Below are positions 1 to 7,873 of a DNA stretch of 64,000 nt, in pieces. The notes beneath the pieces were generated by a model. The model searched no databases and was not told the DNA's origin. It saw only the letters and a program-made list of their open reading frames with translations. The stretch comes from Blautia hansenii DSM 20583 (GTDB lineage Bacteria > Bacillota > Clostridia > Lachnospirales > Lachnospiraceae). Position 1 is the first letter of the stretch; each line of letters begins with the position of its first letter. Position numbers and translations under genes: made by a program. Where the stretch lies: the NCBI RefSeq assembly GCF_002222595.2, contig NZ_CP022413.2:2790001-2854000 (forward strand), given 5' to 3'.

Positions 1-470
1 TCGCCATCCTGCAAGACAGCCGCCACAGAACCTTTTTCCGTAATTTCCGCCTGCAAAATAGGAAACTTTGTCTCCATATCAGATATTGGCTTATTTTTAT
101 CCAGGACAAACATTTTTGTACCTTTTTTATCATAAATAACCGCTTTTTCTCCTCTTACATCCGCAGAAGGATTGCTCATCTCAAAAGTATAATTCCAGAG
201 AATTTCGTGAGACTGAGACAAAAGATAAGCTCCATCATCCCCATATTTCAAAAGTCTGTCCCCCAACGGAATATAGCCTGATGATTGTGTATCTTCATTG
301 CCGGAGGATGCAAGCGTGCGATAATTATGATATACATGATATTTGATGCCTAAAATAACCATCAATATAAAAATCAGTATTCCCAAGGGAATAAACCACT
401 TCCGGTTCCATTTATTTTTATATAGCTGTATTACTTTATTATTTTCAGAAGTATGTTTTTTTACATTCAT
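1..470 (-). CDS. DUF5711-like membrane protein, 3' part cut by window edge
   Basis: The reading frame runs leftward from an ATG at 468-470 and is open to the window edge, so only about 156 N-terminal residues are visible. An AAGGAAG ribosome site precedes the ATG. A basic start is followed by one membrane helix (about residues 27-45, IPLGILIFILMVILGI). The rest looks extracytoplasmic, with short repeated beta-type segments such as LGDRLLKYGDDGAYLL and KKGTKMFVLDKN, as in the propeller-like DUF5711 proteins of Lachnospiraceae. It follows the LysM protein on the same strand by about 45 bp, so the two may be co-transcribed. Function unknown; the family call is from memory of the pattern. Confidence 0.6.
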   Translation of the reverse strand, partial: MNVKKHTSENNKVIQLYKNKWNRKWFIPLGILIFILMVILGIKYHVYHNYRTLASSGNEDTQSSGYIPLGDRLLKYGDDGAYLLSQSHEILWNYTFEMSNPSADVRGEKAVIYDKKGTKMFVLDKNKPISDMETKFPILQAEITEKGSVAAVLQDG

Positions 471-515
471 AAATTTCTTCCTTAATCGTATTTTTCATAA
501 GTATAGCACAAATTG

Positions 516-1613
516 TTATGGTAGTAAAATTGTTTGTCCCGGATAAATCAAATCGTTTTCCTGTATTTGGTTTAATTCACAGATTTCTTTCACCCGCTTT
601 GCATTTCCGTAATTTTTTATACTGATTTTTGTAAGAGTATCTCCCTGCTGAATGATATATGAATTTTGAGCAGATACATTTGCGGGTTGAGAATTTTGAA
701 CTTCTTCTTTGGGAATCTCTTCCTTCACTTCTTCTGTTTCCTCAGACTTTGTGTTTTCATCCGGTGTACCGTTTACCGGTGTTACTTTTACCGGTTCTTC
801 TTCCTTCTCTTTTATGCTGGCAACAGCGGTTTTGCTGCTTTTTTCTTTTTTATAGTCATTCGCATAAAGAACTCCTACTGCCAGTGCAGCTGCCATCGCA
901 CAAACACCCACTGTCTTAAATACCGGAAATTTATATTTTTCTTCTGTCTCGCTTTTCATCTCCACTTTTTTGCGGAAGGTATGTACCGCAGAGTCGTCTA
1001 CTTCTTCTGTCTTTTTCTCCTGTTTGGCATTTTGAGAAATCAAAAAACTTCTCATAGGCTCATTTTTTTCATAATATACATAAAAACCGGTCTGCCTTGA
1101 CATCTTTCCGTCTTCATAGCGATAAAAAGCTTCCTCCTTTTCCAACGGCTCTCTCACCAGCAGAATTTTATCGTTCCCGCCAAAATGGTTTAAGTGCGTC
1201 TGGCAAATAATCTCATGAAGCTCCATAGAACACCCCGGTATAGATAAAAACCAGCCCACTACCTCCTGCTCCGGAAAATATTCTTTATTCTTCTCATATA
1301 CATGGTTCCAAATTTCCTGCGTAAACGCCAAATGTTCTTCGCTGACTTCCATTTCTTCCAAAGCTACTGCACTTTTTATAAAAAGATAGGAGTTTCCATC
1401 CTTCCAATTCGACTGCCCCATTAAAATTGCAGCCATTCCCTTGTGAGAATTTTCAGTAGCTATTCTACAAAGATAAGTATACGCATAGTCTTCTATATAG
1501 ATTTTTTGTGTTCCTGTAATTTCCCCTATCTGGCGTATGTTATTTGGAATACGAAAATATCCTTCGTTTCCCTCAGGCTTTTGTTTTTCCTTTTCATAAA
1601 CAATCTCTATCAT
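516..1613 (-). CDS. MPN/JAB-like domain protein with transmembrane helix and C-terminal LysM domain
   Basis: A 365-residue protein in three parts. Residues about 35-190 have the layout of an MPN (JAB1/JAMM) domain, including VVGWFLSIPG at 118-127 where active enzymes carry GW-x-H-S-H-PG. Both zinc histidines are missing, and the downstream Asp position reads LHEIIC, so it is probably not a peptidase. Residues 232-252 form one membrane helix, followed by a Glu/Lys/Pro-rich linker. Residues about 318-365 (YIIQQGDTLTKISIKNYG...NDLIYPGQTILLP) are a clear LysM peptidoglycan-binding domain. The likely arrangement is a cytoplasmic MPN-like domain with LysM in the wall. The gene is divergent from yyaC. 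Confidence 0.75.
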   Translation of the reverse strand: MIEIVYEKEKQKPEGNEGYFRIPNNIRQIGEITGTQKIYIEDYAYTYLCRIATENSHKGMAAILMGQSNWKDGNSYLFIKSAVALEEMEVSEEHLAFTQEIWNHVYEKNKEYFPEQEVVGWFLSIPGCSMELHEIICQTHLNHFGGNDKILLVREPLEKEEAFYRYEDGKMSRQTGFYVYYEKNEPMRSFLISQNAKQEKKTEEVDDSAVHTFRKKVEMKSETEEKYKFPVFKTVGVCAMAAALAVGVLYANDYKKEKSSKTAVASIKEKEEEPVKVTPVNGTPDENTKSEETEEVKEEIPKEEVQNSQPANVSAQNSYIIQQGDTLTKISIKNYGNAKRVKEICELNQIQENDLIYPGQTILLP

Positions 1614-1775
1614 AATCAGTCACCCCTTTTTGAATGAAAGGATAACATATTCCGGTTGCGAAATTTAGCGCATTTGGTGGGCTATTCTGCTTTTTTTTAC
1701 GACATTTTTTTCAGGATAAAATTCCAAAGAAACGGACAGAATAACAGCAATAGGACAAAGAAAGGATTTAAGATT

Positions 1776-2453
1776 ATGCCAAATGAAACACAGCCTGTTT
1801 ACTATATCGAAAATAAAAATTCCGGCGCAGATACAAAACTGGGCACTGTGCTTTATGATTTATTTACCTCATGCAGGAAAAATTTTGACGAATTAGTTAT
1901 TTTATGTATCGGAAGCGACCGCATTACAGGAGACAGCCTTGGTCCGTTGGTGGGACACAGTCTGTCTAAAATGCCTTTAAAGTCCACTTACATCTATGGA
2001 ACTCTTGCGCAGCCTGTTCACGCCTTAAACTTAAATAAGACCATAAGCATGCTGAAAAACCGGCATCCTCACAGTCTTATGATTGCTATTGACGCTTCTT
2101 TAGGAACAAAAAGCCACGTGGGCTTTCTCACTGTTTCCAAAGGAGCTCTGGAACCGGGATTAGGTGTACACAAGAGCTTACCGCCTGTGGGCGATATCTC
2201 CATCACCGGAATTGTAAATATCGCCGGAGCATTTGACCACTTTCTTCTGCAAAGCACCCGCCTTGCCACTGTGGTACAAATGGCCGACTCCATTGTCTCC
2301 GGCATTTTACTGGCTCACCGTCAATACTTTGGTCCTCGTCTGTTTCCCGCCGGTCCCTTTTTCCAGTTGCCTTCCGAACGCACTCGAAGCTTTACAAAAT
2401 TCACACCGCTGTCTGCTGCTGCCGCTTCTTCCTTACCAAAAGGCAGAACATAG
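1776..2453 (+). CDS. yyaC: YyaC-type putative sporulation protein (DUF1256)
   Basis: A 225-residue protein resembling the YyaC family of endospore formers, related in fold to the GPR spore protease and hydrogenase-maturation proteases. Family-like segments are CIGSDRITGDSLGPLVGHSL, YGTLAQPVHALNL, AIDASLG and KSLPPVGDISITGIVNI. The start chosen is the ATG at 1776, preceded by AAAGGA at 1761; an in-frame ATG at 1656 would add 40 residues that do not look like the family. The last 133 bp lie antisense to the HD-domain gene, and the tail after GILLAHRQYF is longer than I expect for YyaC. The exact role in sporulation is not known to me. Confidence 0.82.
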   Translation: MPNETQPVYYIENKNSGADTKLGTVLYDLFTSCRKNFDELVILCIGSDRITGDSLGPLVGHSLSKMPLKSTYIYGTLAQPVHALNLNKTISMLKNRHPHSLMIAIDASLGTKSHVGFLTVSKGALEPGLGVHKSLPPVGDISITGIVNIAGAFDHFLLQSTRLATVVQMADSIVSGILLAHRQYFGPRLFPAGPFFQLPSERTRSFTKFTPLSAAAASSLPKGRT

Positions 2454-3025
2454 TCCTCATATTCATAGTCCGGACCAAATACTTTTTTCACAATCCCCTT
2501 AATTAAGGCATACGCGCCTCTCGGGAACCAGACTTTATAATAATAACGCCCAATCTCACAGGTTCCGCAATATTTATCCGTAAGAGTAATAATCCAGGTT
2601 TCCCAGTGCATGGGAGGAATTGGTGTCACAGGAAACATGTGTTTTACAATCATTTCCTCCTCTAAAGGGTTTAAATGAAAATATTTCTTTGCATTATGAA
2701 GGGCTCTGTGAGGATGCGTCATAGCATGTACCGGGTCCCCGGTTTTCTTTCTGTGCCCTCTCCAGTCGTATAAAAATAAATCGTGAAGCATTCCGGCACG
2801 TGCCGCACTTCTTGCGTCTAAATGAAAAAACTTGCAAATCCGATAGTTATAATAAGCCACGTTCAAGCAGTGCTGATAGCAACTGGTCTCACAGTGATGA
2901 GGAAACTTCTTCATTTTCAGTACATAGGGATGATGCACCAAATCCTTAATATAACTGTAAAATTCCTCATTTCCGGGAGAAAGCGCCGTATGCTTCCCCC
3001 TTTTTCTTTTTTTACCCGCTCTCAT
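2321..3025 (-). CDS. HD-domain protein (putative metal-dependent phosphohydrolase)
   Basis: A 234-residue HD-superfamily protein. The metal-binding pattern is visible as HHCETSCYQHCLNVA, then AGMLHDLFLYDWR (the HD pair), HPHRALHNA and KHMFPVTPIPP. HD proteins of this size usually hydrolyse nucleotides or phosphoesters; no substrate can be named. The start is supported by GGGGAGTG upstream of the ATG at 3025. The C-terminal 44 residues (after YEDYVLPFGKEE) are low in family signal and overlap the 3' end of yyaC on the other strand. It lies downstream of the transketolase genes on the same strand, with a terminator-like hairpin between. Confidence 0.8.
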   Translation of the reverse strand: MRAGKKRKRGKHTALSPGNEEFYSYIKDLVHHPYVLKMKKFPHHCETSCYQHCLNVAYYNYRICKFFHLDARSAARAGMLHDLFLYDWRGHRKKTGDPVHAMTHPHRALHNAKKYFHLNPLEEEMIVKHMFPVTPIPPMHWETWIITLTDKYCGTCEIGRYYYKVWFPRGAYALIKGIVKKVFGPDYEYEDYVLPFGKEEAAAADSGVNFVKLRVRSEGNWKKGPAGNRRGPKY

Positions 3026-3050
3026 TGTATCACTCCCCTTTTTATTTCAC

Positions 3051-3081
3051 AAAATCCCCGGCATAAAAGCCGAGGATTTTT
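3051..3081 (-). terminator. Rho-independent terminator after the transketolase genes
   Basis: Arms at 3051-3062 and 3069-3080 pair with two mismatches around a TTTTAT loop, and the arm ends in TTTT on the minus strand. It sits between the stop of the C-terminal transketolase subunit and the HD gene. Confidence 0.55.
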
Positions 3082-3094
3082 CATACGCAGAAAT

Positions 3095-4033
3095 TTATAC
3101 AAAAGCTTTTACTTTTTCATAAATGCCTGCTGCATCAATTCCATATTTTTCTAATAATTTAAGCGCCGGCCCGGACTCGCCGAACACATCGTTAATTCCG
3201 ATACGAAGCATTTTTGTAGGCGCTTTCTCAGAGAGAACTTCTGCAACAGCACCGCCAAGACCTCCGATTACAGAGTGTTCCTCTATTGTTACAACTTTAC
3301 CTGTCTCCATTGCAGCTTTTACTACTAATTCTTCATCTAACGGTTTAATTGTATGGATATTGATTACTTTTGCGTCAATACCGTCTGCCGCCAGTTTTTC
3401 TGCTGCCTGCAACGCTTCGTTTACGCATAAGCCGGTTGCAAAGATTGTAACATCTTTGCCTTCTCTTAATACAATTCCTTTACCGATTTCAAATTTGTAG
3501 TCTTCTCTATCATTAATTACCGGAACTGCAAGTCTTCCGAAACGCAGATATACCGGTCCTTCATGATGATAAGCAGCCTCCACTGCCGCTCTTGCCTCTA
3601 CATCATCAGATGGATTTAAGATAACCATGCCGGGAATAGTTCTCATAAGAGCGATATCTTCGTTACACTGGTGTGTTGCGCCGTCTTCGCCTACGGAAAT
3701 ACCTGCATGTGTTGCACCGATTTTTACATTTAAATGTGGATATCCCACAGAGTTACGAACCTGCTCATAAGCACGTCCTGCCGCAAACATAGCAAAGGAG
3801 CTTGCAAAAGGAACCTTTCCTGTTGCTGCAAGTCCTGCTGCAACACCTACCATATTACCTTCTGCAATACCACAGTCAATATGGCGTTCCGGGAAAGCCT
3901 TCTGGAATGTAGCTGTCTTTGTAGCACCTGCCAGGTCAGCATCCAAAACTACCAGATTTTCATATTTTTTTCCTAACTCTACCAACGCATTTCCGTAACT
4001 GTCTCTGGTTGCAATTTTCTTTACTTCTGACAT
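3095..4033 (-). CDS. Transketolase, C-terminal subunit
   Basis: A 312-residue protein carrying the pyrimidine-binding and C-terminal domains of transketolase (non-oxidative pentose phosphate pathway, thiamine diphosphate dependent). Recognisable segments are DADLAGATKTATFQKAFPER, DCGIAEGNMVGVAAGLA (the cofactor-activating Glu), GISVGEDGATHQCNED and TIEEHSVIGGLGGAVAE. Whole transketolases are about 650 residues; here the enzyme is split in two genes, as is common in Clostridia and Archaea. The start overlaps the end of the N-terminal subunit gene by 13 bp, which favours coupled translation of the two subunits. Confidence 0.93.
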   Translation of the reverse strand: MSEVKKIATRDSYGNALVELGKKYENLVVLDADLAGATKTATFQKAFPERHIDCGIAEGNMVGVAAGLAATGKVPFASSFAMFAAGRAYEQVRNSVGYPHLNVKIGATHAGISVGEDGATHQCNEDIALMRTIPGMVILNPSDDVEARAAVEAAYHHEGPVYLRFGRLAVPVINDREDYKFEIGKGIVLREGKDVTIFATGLCVNEALQAAEKLAADGIDAKVINIHTIKPLDEELVVKAAMETGKVVTIEEHSVIGGLGGAVAEVLSEKAPTKMLRIGINDVFGESGPALKLLEKYGIDAAGIYEKVKAFV

Positions 4034-4860
4034 AATGCTTCACCTACCTTTTCCAAGTCAGCCATTGCAATGGCAAATTCTTCATCGTTTGGAGCTTTTC
4101 CGTGCCATCCGGCATTATTTTCCATAAAGGAAACGTCTTTTCCCTTCACTGTCTTCATAATAATCGCCGTAGGCATTCCTTTTACTGTCTTTGCTTCGTC
4201 AAAAGCAGCCTTTAACTGGTCAAAATCATTGCCATCCTCCACATTGATTACGTGGAAGTTAAAAGCTTCAAATTTTTTATCAATCGGATATGGAGAACAT
4301 ACGTCTTCAATATTTCCGTCAATCTGTAACCCGTTATTATCTACAATTACAGTAAGGTTATCAAGCTTTCTATGTCCTGCAAGCATAGCTGCTTCCCAAA
4401 CCTGTCCTTCCTGAATTTCACCGTCACCAAGCAGTGTATAAACACGGTAAGACTCTCCACTTAATTTAGCTGAAAGCGCCATTCCTACTGCCGCAGAAAT
4501 ACCCTGTCCCAAGGAGCCGCTGGACATATCAACTCCCGGAATGTGCTTCATATCCGGATGTCCCTGAAGATAAGAACCAATATGACGTAATGTCACCAAG
4601 TCCTCTACCGGAAAATATCCTCTGTGTGCTAAAGCAGAATATAATCCCGGTGCAGTATGACCTTTAGAAAGTACAAAACGGTCACGGTCTGCCTTTTTCG
4701 GATTTTTCGGGTCAATATTCATTTCTTCAAAGTACAAATAAGTGAATACTTCTGTTGCGGACAAAGAGCCTCCCGGATGTCCGGCTTTTGCAGAATGGAC
4801 AGCTGTTATAATTCCTTTACGAATTTCGTTAGCCATCTTCTGAAGTTCTAACTTGTTCAT
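4021..4860 (-). CDS. Transketolase, N-terminal subunit
   Basis: A 279-residue thiamine-diphosphate-binding half of transketolase. Visible motifs include SAKAGHPGGSLSATEV, SKGHTAPGLYSAL, GSLGQGISAAVGMAL and the cofactor motif GDGEIQEGQVWEAAMLAG...NLTVIVDNNGLQIDG. The start at 4860 has GGAGG seven bases upstream; an earlier in-frame ATG at 4881 lacks this. It overlaps the C-terminal subunit by 13 bp and follows the transaldolase by about 85 bp. Confidence 0.94.
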   Translation of the reverse strand: MNKLELQKMANEIRKGIITAVHSAKAGHPGGSLSATEVFTYLYFEEMNIDPKNPKKADRDRFVLSKGHTAPGLYSALAHRGYFPVEDLVTLRHIGSYLQGHPDMKHIPGVDMSSGSLGQGISAAVGMALSAKLSGESYRVYTLLGDGEIQEGQVWEAAMLAGHRKLDNLTVIVDNNGLQIDGNIEDVCSPYPIDKKFEAFNFHVINVEDGNDFDQLKAAFDEAKTVKGMPTAIIMKTVKGKDVSFMENNAGWHGKAPNDEEFAIAMADLEKVGEALCQK

Positions 4861-4945
4861 TTCTTTCCTCCTGATATACAATAAAAATCCAAAATCTGAT
4901 TTTCCATGTCATTATAGCAGATGATAACCGGTATGCCAACCTGCA

Positions 4946-5599
4946 TTATTCACCAAATACCGCAATATAATCTTTTTTAAATTTTTCAATTCCGGCATCT
5001 GTCAGCGGATGATGCAGCATTTGCTCAATTACTTTGTATGGTACCGTAGCAATATCTGCCCCTGCAAGAGCGCAATCTGTTACGTGCATAGAGTGTCTTA
5101 CGCTGGCTGCAATAATCTCTGTTTCAATGCCTGCAACAGCAAACATATCCGAAATTGTGCGGATAAGCTCTACTCCGCTTGTGGAAATATCATCCAATCT
5201 CCCTAAAAACGGAGAAACATAGGTTGCCCCTGCTCTGGCTGCCAAAAGCGCCTGATTTGCCGTAAAAATCAAAGTAACATTGGTTTTAATCCCTTCTGCT
5301 GTCAATACCTTGACTGCTTTTAGACCCTCTGCTGTCATAGGAATTTTCACAACCATATTGGGATGAATTGCGGCAATCTCCCGTCCTTCTTTAATCATGC
5401 CTTCTGCCGAAGTTGTAGTAGCCTTCACTTCGCCACTGATTGGTCCGTCGACAATAGACGCAATCTCTTTGATTACTTCCTCGAATTTTCTTCCTTCTTT
5501 GGCAATTAAAGACGGATTTGTAGTTACCCCGCAAATAACTCCCATGTCATTTGCTTTTTTAATATCTTCTACCTTTGCTGTGTCAATAAAAAATTTCAT
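4946..5599 (-). CDS. fsa: Fructose-6-phosphate aldolase / transaldolase (small class)
   Basis: A 217-residue class I aldolase of the FSA/TalB-small family. It shows [16 protein letters not shown] at the N-terminus, [21 protein letters not shown] (the Schiff-base Lys region), [31 protein letters not shown] and [24 protein letters not shown]. It either moves dihydroxyacetone units between sugar phosphates or cleaves fructose 6-phosphate; sequence inspection cannot separate the two. The start at 5599 has GGAGG upstream. It precedes the transketolase subunits, so together they make a non-oxidative pentose phosphate unit. Confidence 0.92.
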   Translation of the reverse strand: MKFFIDTAKVEDIKKANDMGVICGVTTNPSLIAKEGRKFEEVIKEIASIVDGPISGEVKATTTSAEGMIKEGREIAAIHPNMVVKIPMTAEGLKAVKVLTAEGIKTNVTLIFTANQALLAARAGATYVSPFLGRLDDISTSGVELIRTISDMFAVAGIETEIIAASVRHSMHVTDCALAGADIATVPYKVIEQMLHHPLTDAGIEKFKKDYIAVFGE

Positions 5600-5776
5600 A
5601 ATAAATACCTCCATATCACGCCCCACAGGCAACTTTATTTGATATTTACAGTTTACTCCCCTTAATGAGGTTATGCAAGCTGCGGTTTTATTATCAATAA
5701 TTTTATTTACTAATAATCTGTATTTTTATTAACACTTTTATCCAAATTCTCATTATTGCTACACAACAAGCGCAAT

Positions 5777-5791
5777 ATTATTAGTAATAAT
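5777..5791. promoter_or_regulatory. AT-rich perfect palindrome upstream of the transaldolase operon
   Basis: Seven-base arms ATTATTA and TAATAAT flank a single G, between the LacI-type regulator gene and the transaldolase gene. A related half copy (ACTAATAAT) lies at about 5708-5716. It may be an operator, but sequences this AT-rich arise often by chance and it lacks the central CG typical of LacI sites. Confidence 0.25.
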
Positions 5792-5805
5792 TTTTGTGCT
5801 TTTAT

Positions 5806-6909
5806 TTAATTATTTTTTTGCTTTTTCTCCCTTGCTCTGACATAAGAAGTTGTCTTTCTCACAATCAATTTGGGTTCATATTCAATGTGATAAATACTTA
5901 CAGGTGTAATTTCCTGATACAAATGCGCATCTGTTGCAATCTTTTTCATGATAATGTCGCAGGCATCTCTTCCTTTTAAAGGAACAAAGTGTTCAATGGT
6001 AGTCAAAGCCATGGGCATCATACGAGAAAAGATAATATTGTCGCATCCGATTACGGATACATCTCCCGGAACCCGGTATTTCTCCTCATGCAGAGCATCT
6101 ATGATACCAAAAGCAATCATGTCATTTAAACCGGCAATTGCTGTGATATCAGGCCGTTCCTTTAAAAGCTCTTTTGTCAAATTGTAGCCAATGCGGTATT
6201 CCGAGTCTACACTGGGCAGCACTTCATCCCAGTGATCATCCGCTGCCTTTATACTCACAAATTGAGACAAATTTTCCTTTTCGAATTCCTTAACAAATCC
6301 TTCTACTCTGCGAAAACGCTGTGCCTGTCTCTTTGTAAGGGGCGGCGCTATAAAAGCTACCTTTTGATGTCCAAGCTCCAGCAAATGCCTTGCCATGAGG
6401 CTTCCAATCTTTGTATTATCCTGATTGATAGCATCCACTTTTACTTTATCCCTGTTACTGATAATTACTAAAGGAATTTTTTCGGCAATTTCTTCCACCT
6501 GCTCCATGAATTGATTACTGGGATTGCAAGTATAAATAATCCCTGCCGGAGAAACACTGTGCATCATTTTCAAATACTGTTCCTCCAACTTCAGTTCCCT
6601 TTGCGTATTACAAACAAAGACGCCGTAACCATTTTCTTTTGCAACGGTTTCAATCCCTTGAAGCAGCATAACATAATAGGGATTAGTAAGAGTTGGACAA
6701 AATACCACCAGAAGTCTGCTGTCCTTCACATTCTTTCTCTGTCGTCTTTTCGGAATTGTATACCCAAGCTCGGCGGCAGCCCGCTCCACTTTTTCTATGG
6801 TTTCTTTTGAAAAAGATACATTGTATTTCTTATTCAGCACCATAGAAACTGTTGCCTGAGAAACTCCCGCTGCTTTCGCAATATCTGTTGACGTAACTTT
6901 TTTTCTCAT
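5806..6909 (-). CDS. LacI-family transcriptional regulator
   Basis: A 367-residue LacI/GalR repressor. The N-terminal helix-turn-helix is [21 protein letters not shown] and the hinge helix region is [16 protein letters not shown] periplasmic-binding-protein-like ligand domain follows ([24 protein letters not shown] ... [25 protein letters not shown]), so a sugar or sugar phosphate is the likely effector. Its ATG overlaps the recR stop by 4 bp. It precedes the transaldolase and transketolase genes, which makes it a candidate regulator of them. The tail REKKQKNN is low complexity. Confidence 0.92.
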   Translation of the reverse strand: MRKKVTSTDIAKAAGVSQATVSMVLNKKYNVSFSKETIEKVERAAAELGYTIPKRRQRKNVKDSRLLVVFCPTLTNPYYVMLLQGIETVAKENGYGVFVCNTQRELKLEEQYLKMMHSVSPAGIIYTCNPSNQFMEQVEEIAEKIPLVIISNRDKVKVDAINQDNTKIGSLMARHLLELGHQKVAFIAPPLTKRQAQRFRRVEGFVKEFEKENLSQFVSIKAADDHWDEVLPSVDSEYRIGYNLTKELLKERPDITAIAGLNDMIAFGIIDALHEEKYRVPGDVSVIGCDNIIFSRMMPMALTTIEHFVPLKGRDACDIIMKKIATDAHLYQEITPVSIYHIEYEPKLIVRKTTSYVRAREKKQKNN

Positions 6910-7505
6910 AGCTCCACTCTGCCCTCTAAGGCTCTTAAAAGTGTCACTTCATCAATATATTCCAAATCCCCGCCCACAGGAACTCCGCTGGCAATCCGGC
7001 TGACTTTAATTCCCGTAGGCTTAATCAGTTTGCTGATATACATTGCCGTAGTTTCCCCTTCCAAACTGGAATTTGTAGCAATAATTACTTCTTCTATATC
7101 ATTTTGCGATATTCTTTGCATTAACTCTTTTAATTTGATATCATCCGGTCCTATTCCCAACATAGGCGAAATAGCTCCGTGAAGTACATGATAAACACCG
7201 TCAAATTTCCCTGTTTTTTCGTATGCCGCCAAATCTCTGGTGTTTTCCACTACCATAATCACCTGATGATTGCGCTTGGGGTTTTTACAAATCGGACATA
7301 TTTCCTGATCGGTGAGAGTATAACAGCATTTACAATACTGTACATTTGCTTTGGCATTGGTAATTGCGCCGGCAAGCTGCTCCACCTGCTCCTTAGGCAT
7401 ATTTAAAACGTGGAACGCCAGGCGCTGTGCAGATTTTGCACCAATGCCCGGCAACCTTGAAAATTCTTCTATCAATTTGTTAATGTGACTGCTGTAATAT
7501 TCCAT
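6906..7505 (-). CDS. recR: Recombination protein RecR
   Basis: A 199-residue full-length RecR, which acts with RecF/RecO in loading RecA at gaps. Visible are the N-terminal helix-hairpin-helix ([21 protein letters not shown]), the four-cysteine zinc finger ([16 protein letters not shown]) and the Toprim region ([17 protein letters not shown] ... [20 protein letters not shown]). The gene abuts ybaB by one base at its start and overlaps the LacI gene by 4 bp at its end, extending the common dnaX-ybaB-recR order. Confidence 0.97.
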   Translation of the reverse strand: MEYYSSHINKLIEEFSRLPGIGAKSAQRLAFHVLNMPKEQVEQLAGAITNAKANVQYCKCCYTLTDQEICPICKNPKRNHQVIMVVENTRDLAAYEKTGKFDGVYHVLHGAISPMLGIGPDDIKLKELMQRISQNDIEEVIIATNSSLEGETTAMYISKLIKPTGIKVSRIASGVPVGGDLEYIDEVTLLRALEGRVEL

Positions 7506-7861
7506 TAGAACGGGAAGCCTCCGCCCATGCCGCCAAGTCCGCCTGTTAATTTTGACATAACAGCTGCTGACTCTTCTTCCATTTTACGAAGCGCTTCATT
7601 TGTTGCGGCTACAATTAAATCCTCCAGCATTTCAATATCATCCGGATCTACTACTTCTTCTGCCAATTTTACTTTTAACACTTCTTTTTTGCCGGAAACA
7701 GTTACTTCTACTGCTCCGCCACCTGCTGCTGCCGTAAATTCCTTTTCTTCTAATGCTTTCTGATTTTCTTCCATCTGACGCTGCATTTTCTGCGCCTGCT
7801 TCATTAAATTGTTCATGTTTCCCGGCATCATACCACCCGGAAATCCTCCTCTTTTTGCCAT
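7505..7861 (-). CDS. ybaB: YbaB/EbfC-family nucleoid-associated protein
   Basis: A 118-residue DNA-binding protein of the YbaB/EbfC family. It begins with a Met/Gly-rich stretch ([28 protein letters not shown]) and continues with [47 protein letters not shown] as expected. It sits between dnaX and recR, the standard Firmicute arrangement. The C-terminus is Gly-rich. Confidence 0.96.
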   Translation of the reverse strand: MAKRGGFPGGMMPGNMNNLMKQAQKMQRQMEENQKALEEKEFTAAAGGGAVEVTVSGKKEVLKVKLAEEVVDPDDIEMLEDLIVAATNEALRKMEEESAAVMSKLTGGLGGMGGGFPF

Positions 7862-7873
7862 AATAAATTCCTC

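Noticed and set aside
659..1100. Two overlapping plus-strand frames rich in Phe, Leu and Cys
   Set aside because: They are antisense to the MPN-like/LysM gene and their composition simply mirrors its Glu/Lys-rich coding strand; no ribosome site.
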